Below, piece after piece: positions 59,483 to 64,000 of a stretch of 64,000 bases of DNA. The position numbers and the translations under genes are program-made. Source of the stretch: an uncultured Neglectibacter sp. Its GTDB lineage: Bacteria > Bacillota > Clostridia > Oscillospirales > Acutalibacteraceae. The stretch is taken from NCBI GenBank assembly GCA_937958185.1, contig CALFFN010000009.1:1-64000 (forward strand), read 5' to 3'. The notes beneath the pieces are model-generated. The model ran no database searches and was not told the origin of the DNA. It saw only the letters and a program-made list of their open reading frames with translations. Numbering within the stretch: the first letter of the stretch is position 1; each line of letters begins with the position of its first letter.

Positions 59483-59599
59483 TATGCAGAAAGCTGAATC
59501 AAATTTTCCTATGGAGCCCCGCCGTGGAAGTTTCATTGCACACAAGGGCAAAAAATGAGAAAACCGCAGCCCTTCGTTCATGCTCAGGAGCATAACTTA

Positions 59600-61201
59600 C
59601 TAGCCGCGGGAGAACTCTGAAAGCAATAATCCTTCATTGTGCTCCAGCGCCCAGTTGATGCTCCACTGGTTCGAGAACAGCAGCAGGTACCTGCCCTTCA
59701 TGTCCTGCACCTTTCTGGTGTCGGAGGTCAGGTTCAGCTTTTTCAGGTCGGTTTCGTCAAACTGATTGTCGATCCAGCGGATATGGGAATAGGGCAGACC
59801 GCTCATCATGATTTCCACATTGTACTCGTTTTCCATGCGGTATTGGAAGACGTCGAACTGCAGGGTGCCCACCACGCCCACGATGATCTCCTCCATGCCG
59901 GAGGCGATTTCCTGAAAGATCTGGATCGCGCCCTCCTGTGCGATCTGGGTAGCGCCCTTGACGAACTGCTTCCGCTTCATGGTGTCCTTTTGGCGCACCA
60001 GATTGAACAGCTCCGGCGCGAAGGTGGGGATACCCTCAAATTCCAGCTTTTTCCCCGGGGCGCACAGCGTGTCGCCGATGGAGAACACGCCGGGGTCAAA
60101 CACGCCGATGATGTCTCCCGCGTAGGCTTCCTCGATGATCTCCCGGCTCTGCGCCATCAGCTGCTGGGGCTGGGAAAGCTTTATTTTCCTGCCGCCCTGC
60201 ACATGGTCCACTTCCATGCCTTTTTCAAATTTCCCGCTGCAGATACGCAGGAAAGCGATCCTGTCCCGGTGGGCTTTGTTCATGTTTGCCTGAATTTTGA
60301 ACACAAAGGCGGAGAAATCCTGATCGAAAGGGTCCACTGTGCCCTGCGCCGTGTTCCGGGGCAGGGGCGGGGGCGTCAGCCGCAGGAAGTTTTCCAAAAA
60401 CGGTTCCACGCCGAAATTCGTCAGGGCAGAGCCGAAGAATACGGGGGACAGCCTGCCGTGGCGCACCTTATCCAAATCAAATTCATAGCCTGCGCCGTCC
60501 AGCAGCTCCACATCGTCCTGCAATGTGCCAAACAGAATGTCGCCGATCTCCTGCCGCAGCGCGGGGGAATCCAGCGTGTATTCCGTTTCCTTGACCTCTC
60601 TGCGCCCCACGTTTTCCGTTTCCGACTCAAACATGAGCACTTCCTGCTTTTCCCGGTCGTACACGCCCTTGAAATCCCTGCCGGAGCCAATAGGCCAGTT
60701 CATGGGATAGGTGCCGATGCCCAGCTCCTTTTCGATCTCGTCCAGCAGATCGTAAGGGCTGCGGGATTCCCGGTCCATCTTGTTGATGAAGGTGAAAATG
60801 GGAATGTCCCGCATGACGCAGACCTTAAACAGCTTCCTGGTCTGGGCTTCTACGCCTTTGCCGGCGTCGATGACCATTACGGCACAGTCCGCCGCCATCA
60901 GGGTGCGGTAGGTATCCTCGGAAAAGTCCTGGTGCCCGGGGGTGTCCAGAATATTGATGCAATATCCGTCATATTCAAATTGCATGGCGGAGGAGGTCAC
61001 GGAAATACCTCTCTGCTTTTCAATTTCCATCCAGTCCGATACGGCGTGGCGGGAATTGCGTTTTCCCTTTACCATGCCCGCTAGGGAAATGGCTCCGCCG
61101 TACAGCAGGAATTTTTCCGTCAGCGTGGTTTTACCGGCGTCTGGGTGGGAGATGATGGCAAAGGTCCGCCGCCGCTCGATTTCATTTTTATAATCAGCCA
61201 A
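59600..61201 (-). CDS. prfC: Peptide chain release factor 3
   Basis: A 533-aa translational GTPase that recycles RF1/RF2 from the ribosome. The G domain has G1 HPDAGKTTL, switch EKQRGISVTSSAM, G3 DTPGHQDFSEDTYRTL and G4 NKMDRE; domains II and III follow (FVFKIQANMNKAHRDRIAFLRICSGKFEKGM, EVDHVQGGRK). Length is normal. It starts with TTG 61201; GGAAGGA lies about 10 nt upstream and no ATG is suitably placed. Confidence 0.97.
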   Translation of the reverse strand: MADYKNEIERRRTFAIISHPDAGKTTLTEKFLLYGGAISLAGMVKGKRNSRHAVSDWMEIEKQRGISVTSSAMQFEYDGYCINILDTPGHQDFSEDTYRTLMAADCAVMVIDAGKGVEAQTRKLFKVCVMRDIPIFTFINKMDRESRSPYDLLDEIEKELGIGTYPMNWPIGSGRDFKGVYDREKQEVLMFESETENVGRREVKETEYTLDSPALRQEIGDILFGTLQDDVELLDGAGYEFDLDKVRHGRLSPVFFGSALTNFGVEPFLENFLRLTPPPLPRNTAQGTVDPFDQDFSAFVFKIQANMNKAHRDRIAFLRICSGKFEKGMEVDHVQGGRKIKLSQPQQLMAQSREIIEEAYAGDIIGVFDPGVFSIGDTLCAPGKKLEFEGIPTFAPELFNLVRQKDTMKRKQFVKGATQIAQEGAIQIFQEIASGMEEIIVGVVGTLQFDVFQYRMENEYNVEIMMSGLPYSHIRWIDNQFDETDLKKLNLTSDTRKVQDMKGRYLLLFSNQWSINWALEHNEGLLLSEFSRG

Positions 61202-61245
61202 AGCCGTTCAGTCCTTCCAAAAGGTAATGATGCACATACCCAAAT

Positions 61246-61274
61246 AGTATACTATGCTTTCCCTGTTTTAGCAA
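61246..61274 (-). promoter_or_regulatory. Promoter of prfC
   Basis: Minus strand: TTGCTA (61269-61274), 17 bp, TATACT (61246-61251). Confidence 0.7.
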
Positions 61275-61418
61275 GACTTTCCGGGCGGGAAGCCGGAGAG
61301 TAGGCGGAATAATTTCCCAGTTCCCGTTTCTCCCCGGAAAAATTCTGCCGAATGCCCTGCTTTGACAGATTTCCTGCTTTTTCAGTGGTATGCTGAATCG
61401 GAAACAGGGGGGATTGCC

Positions 61419-63149
61419 ATGAAATCCGGAATCAGTCGGTTTTTCTTTTGCCTGCTGCTGGCAGCGGCTTGTTTGAGCCAGCCCGTGCGGGCAGTGTCGC
61501 CGGATTACGAAGCCGGGGTGCGGGGCAGCAGGACAGTCGCGGTGCGGAACGAAGCCCAGCGCAGCTTTCAGCTGAGCTACCGCGTGTGGAGCGAGGATTG
61601 GGTCTGCGAAAAGGCGCAGCCCAGCCGGGTGATCCTGCTGCTGGAGGAAGCCGCCTGCCGGAAAGACAGCGTGAAAAGCGGCATTGAAAATTTTCTGGAA
61701 AGCTTCCGGGAGCTTTCGCCACAATCCCAGATAGGCATTGTGGTGTTCGGAAAAGCCTGCACCGCCGTGCCGCTTACGGGATTGAGCGACGAGGGCGTGA
61801 AAACTTTAAAGGAAGCGGTGGAAAGCATTGCTTCCGGGCAAGGGGAGGAAAAAACCTATTCCAAAGCGCTGCAAAAGGCGCAGGAGCTGCTGAAGCAGAG
61901 CGGAACGGCAGAAGCAGGTTCGCCTGGAACCATCCCGGTCTCCCTTGTCACCCTCACCGCCGGGGACTGGCTGGAGGAGGGCGACAGCGCCCTGACGGAG
62001 CTGCAGGTCCTGCGGAGCTTGGGAGTGAGGAGCTACACCGTTTCCCTTTTCAGCGATCCGGGGCAGGAGGAGGAAGAATTTTGGCAGTCCCTGTCCTCCG
62101 TGCCCCTGTCCACCCATCACTATCTTTGCGGCGATGAGCCGGAAAACTGCCTGAGCCAGATCCAGCGGGACATTGCCGCCGTGCTGACGGTAGAGGTCAT
62201 GGAGCAGCTGGACCCGCGGTTCACCCTCAGCAAAAGCGAGCAGCTCCGATTGAGCCGGGCGGGGGCGCATTTAGCAGAGGAGGGCGCGTGGAAGATTTCC
62301 TGGCAGGTCTCCCTGCCCCGCCGGGAAAGCTCCCCTTGGGAAGCGGGGGTGACCGTTCTTCCCCGGGAAAGCTTTTCCGGGGGAAATGACGTGCCCCTCA
62401 GCAGGGAGGGCAGCGGGCTGTACCGCGCAGGAAAGGAATTTTTGTCCTTTTCCCCCGTCTATGCCAATGTGCCGCTGTCTTTGGAATTGGCAGACTATGA
62501 CGCGGAGCTGTTTTTAGGAGAAAGGGTAAAAACCAGCTACCAAAAGAAAAGCGTGGAGGAGCTGCTGCTTGCCACCCCTGTGCCGGAGTGGTTCGGCAGG
62601 GGCAAAACCGGGGACTTCTCCTATTTTTGGGAAACGGAATCAGGCGGTTCGATCGGCTCCCTGCGACAGCTGAATCAACTGCAGCCCCAGCACGATATAA
62701 ACTATCGCCTTCGGGTGACCTACCGCCCGGATTCTCCGGGTCTTCTGGGGGTGGGGGAGCCGGTGCCCGTGACCGAGCGCTCTGCCCTGTATCGGATCAA
62801 ATTAGTTTCCGGCAGCCTGCGGATCCGGGCGAAGACCGGGGCGGGGGTAGAGCTGGACGGAAACTCCTCCATGAAATTCCGCCTGGAGGGGAACAACGGC
62901 ATTTTGCGCCGCTGCACCGCGAAGCTGGAAGCCGACCCGGAAAGCGGCAGGCTTTTTCTGGAGGGAGAAGCCACAAATCTGCCTTACGGCGTGTACACGG
63001 TCTTCCCGGAAGCGGGAGAATTTTCCTGCGCGGAAGCGGTACAGACCTGCCGCCTGGGCGTTTGGGAGCGGGACGACACCGTAAGCCCCCAAAGGAAATC
63101 CGCCAAAGCCGATTTTACGCTTGTCCCCCCAAAAGCCCCCCGGGAATAG
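61419..63149 (+). CDS. Secreted VWA-like domain protein
   Basis: A ~576-aa exported protein. The signal peptide is FFFCLLLAAACLSQPVRAVS. Residues ~50-270 resemble a von Willebrand A fold (SRVILLLEEAACRKDSVKSGIENFLESF, QIGIVVFGKACTAVPLTG, VSLVTLTAGDW). The metal-site DxSxS is degenerate (LLLEEAACR), so metal-dependent adhesion is doubtful. The C-terminal half is beta-rich and collagen-binding/SpaA-like in style but not recognised. No sorting signal or membrane anchor ends the protein. GGGGGG-rich sequence precedes ATG 61419. Confidence 0.65.
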   Translation: MKSGISRFFFCLLLAAACLSQPVRAVSPDYEAGVRGSRTVAVRNEAQRSFQLSYRVWSEDWVCEKAQPSRVILLLEEAACRKDSVKSGIENFLESFRELSPQSQIGIVVFGKACTAVPLTGLSDEGVKTLKEAVESIASGQGEEKTYSKALQKAQELLKQSGTAEAGSPGTIPVSLVTLTAGDWLEEGDSALTELQVLRSLGVRSYTVSLFSDPGQEEEEFWQSLSSVPLSTHHYLCGDEPENCLSQIQRDIAAVLTVEVMEQLDPRFTLSKSEQLRLSRAGAHLAEEGAWKISWQVSLPRRESSPWEAGVTVLPRESFSGGNDVPLSREGSGLYRAGKEFLSFSPVYANVPLSLELADYDAELFLGERVKTSYQKKSVEELLLATPVPEWFGRGKTGDFSYFWETESGGSIGSLRQLNQLQPQHDINYRLRVTYRPDSPGLLGVGEPVPVTERSALYRIKLVSGSLRIRAKTGAGVELDGNSSMKFRLEGNNGILRRCTAKLEADPESGRLFLEGEATNLPYGVYTVFPEAGEFSCAEAVQTCRLGVWERDDTVSPQRKSAKADFTLVPPKAPRE

Positions 63150-63191
63150 GGACAGATTCTCCTGGAATACAATCTGATGTGAGGAAACCAT

Positions 63192-63362
63192 ATGATGCTT
63201 GAGGAAGGATTGCCGATGTACCTTGCAATACTGGGAGCCTATGTGGCGCTGACAGTGGGGATATGTTCCCTGCTGGCATGGCGGGGCAGCCGCCGCCACG
63301 CCCCCAAAAACAAAAAATCAGGGCTCGACAGGGGAGAGACCCATGTCGGGACAAAATCGTAG
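63192..63362 (+). CDS. Small single-pass membrane protein
   Basis: A 56-aa ORF: MYLAILGAYVALTVGICSLLAW forms one membrane helix, followed by a basic tail (RGSRRHAPKNKKSG). GAGGAAA lies 7 nt before ATG 63192; ATG 63216 also has GAGGAAGG upstream. It follows the VWA-like gene by 42 nt and is probably co-transcribed. No family recognised. Confidence 0.55.
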   Translation: MMLEEGLPMYLAILGAYVALTVGICSLLAWRGSRRHAPKNKKSGLDRGETHVGTKS

Positions 63363-63441
63363 CTTGCCTGAAGATACCGAAAAGCTGGCGGAAAAATATT
63401 TTTTGAATGGGATATCGAAACAGAAAACGGAGGAGTTTTGT

Positions 63442-63477
63442 AAAAGGGGGCTTGGATAGTCCCCTTTCGTTTTTTTG
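63442..63477 (+). terminator. Terminator of the VWA-like/small membrane protein unit
   Basis: AAAGGGG and CCCCTTT enclose an 11-nt loop and are followed by CGTTTTTTT. Confidence 0.75.
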
Positions 63478-63573
63478 ATCCCCTTCGCAGGGCAAAAAGT
63501 TTTTTATCTCCGCGAAACCCGTCAAAATCTGAAAAACTTTTCCTTCTTCCCACCCTATACCCTGAGTTTGGAC

Positions 63574-63602
63574 TTTACAAAGACTGGGATATCATGTAAA
63601 AT
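63574..63602 (+). promoter_or_regulatory. Promoter of pyrH
   Basis: TTTACA (63574-63579), 17 bp, TAAAAT (63597-63602), 36 nt upstream of the start codon. Confidence 0.7.
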
Positions 63603-63638
63603 GGAAACGAATATAATTCCCAGAAACGGAGCGATACT

Positions 63639-64000
63639 ATGACACCGAAATATAAGAGAGTTTTATTGAAGCTCAGCGGAGAATCCCTGGCGGGAAATCA
63701 GGGACACGGCATTGATTTTGACACCGTGCTGGACATCTGCAAGCCGGTGAAGCAGTGTGTGGACATGGGCGTGGAAATGGCGATCGTAGTAGGCGGCGGA
63801 AACTTCTGGCGCGGGCGCAGCAGCGGCAAAATGGACCGCACCAGAGCCGACCATATGGGAATGCTCGCCACGGTGATCAACGCCCTGGGCGTGGCGGACG
63901 CCTTGGAGCAGCTGGGGCTTGATGTGCGGGTGCAAACCGCCATCGCCATGCAGGAGGTGGCGGAGCCTTATATCCGCAACCGCGCGGTGCGCCATCTGGA
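63639..64000 (+). CDS. pyrH: UMP kinase, N-terminal part (runs off the window)
   Basis: The first ~120 residues of UMP kinase, which makes UDP from UMP and [21 protein letters not shown] is the phosphate-binding start, followed by [14 protein letters not shown] and [27 protein letters not shown] precedes the start. The reading frame is open to the window edge. In Firmicutes pyrH is normally followed by frr. Confidence 0.97.
   Translation, partial: MTPKYKRVLLKLSGESLAGNQGHGIDFDTVLDICKPVKQCVDMGVEMAIVVGGGNFWRGRSSGKMDRTRADHMGMLATVINALGVADALEQLGLDVRVQTAIAMQEVAEPYIRNRAVRHL

Noticed and set aside
63663..63995. 110-aa minus-strand open frame at the right edge
   Set aside because: Antisense to pyrH, whose N-terminal motifs are unmistakable.

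Overview
This is a GC-rich chromosomal window from a Gram-positive, gut-type Firmicute, most likely a clostridial Oscillospiraceae/Ruminococcaceae relative. The evidence is the lipoprotein signals, several TTG starts behind strong Shine-Dalgarno sites, a T-box leader, LacI/AraC/MerR-TipA regulators, ATPase-less CUT1-type sugar ABC operons and glycosidases of families 5 and 125. No species can be named from sequence alone. A UMP kinase gene (pyrH) runs off the right edge.

Layout, left to right. 0-0.3 kb: hairpins resembling an IS200/IS605 element end. 0.35-18.4 kb: carbohydrate and amino-acid metabolism. It holds a GH125 alpha-mannosidase, a frameshifted M3 oligopeptidase, and a LacI regulator with two matching operators flanking an oxidoreductase and a TIM-barrel/beta-propeller fusion. 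A D-serine-dehydratase-like/Rid pair, an AraC regulator, a sugar ABC operon, a MerR-TipA regulator and two glycosidases follow. 18.5-25.0 kb: redox genes (flavin reductase, three aldo-keto reductases, a RibD-like reductase, a flavodoxin lipoprotein) and a LysR gene. Two of the aldo-keto reductase transcription units share a roughly 60-bp upstream element. 25.0-26.2 kb: no intact gene, only remnants.

26.27-45.93 kb is a 19.66-kb integrative mobilizable element. It sits in the anticodon loop of a host tRNA-Ser(CGA): the 3' half (26216-26273) and 5' half (45920-45960) rejoin through a 10-bp core into a perfect 89-nt tRNA. The element carries its own complete tRNA-Ser(CGA) at 45672-45760, on the same strand and just downstream of the stranded host tRNA promoter, so it can replace the gene it destroys. 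Backbone genes are HTH/excisionase proteins, a DUF6809-like protein, TnpV, MobC, a MOBP-type relaxase, a ParB-like protein and a tyrosine integrase. The cargo is a visibly AT-rich minus-strand operon (39766 to 28509). It encodes HTH, a small membrane protein with a HEPN-like motif, Fic, a DUF5655/nuclease-like protein, HsdR, a fused HsdM-half-HsdS, a HEPN-motif double-zinc-ribbon protein, and Hachiman HamA and HamB. This looks like a composite anti-phage island, and the HEPN-zinc-ribbon protein is the least explained component.

46-64 kb returns to chromosomal genes. These are a BtuF-like/peptidoglycan-binding lipoprotein, a GNAT, an EctB-like aminotransferase, a T-box-controlled cation symporter and an Lpl-type ABC operon. 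A MoxR-DUF58-membrane protein operon, release factor 3, a secreted VWA-like protein, a small membrane protein and pyrH complete the window.
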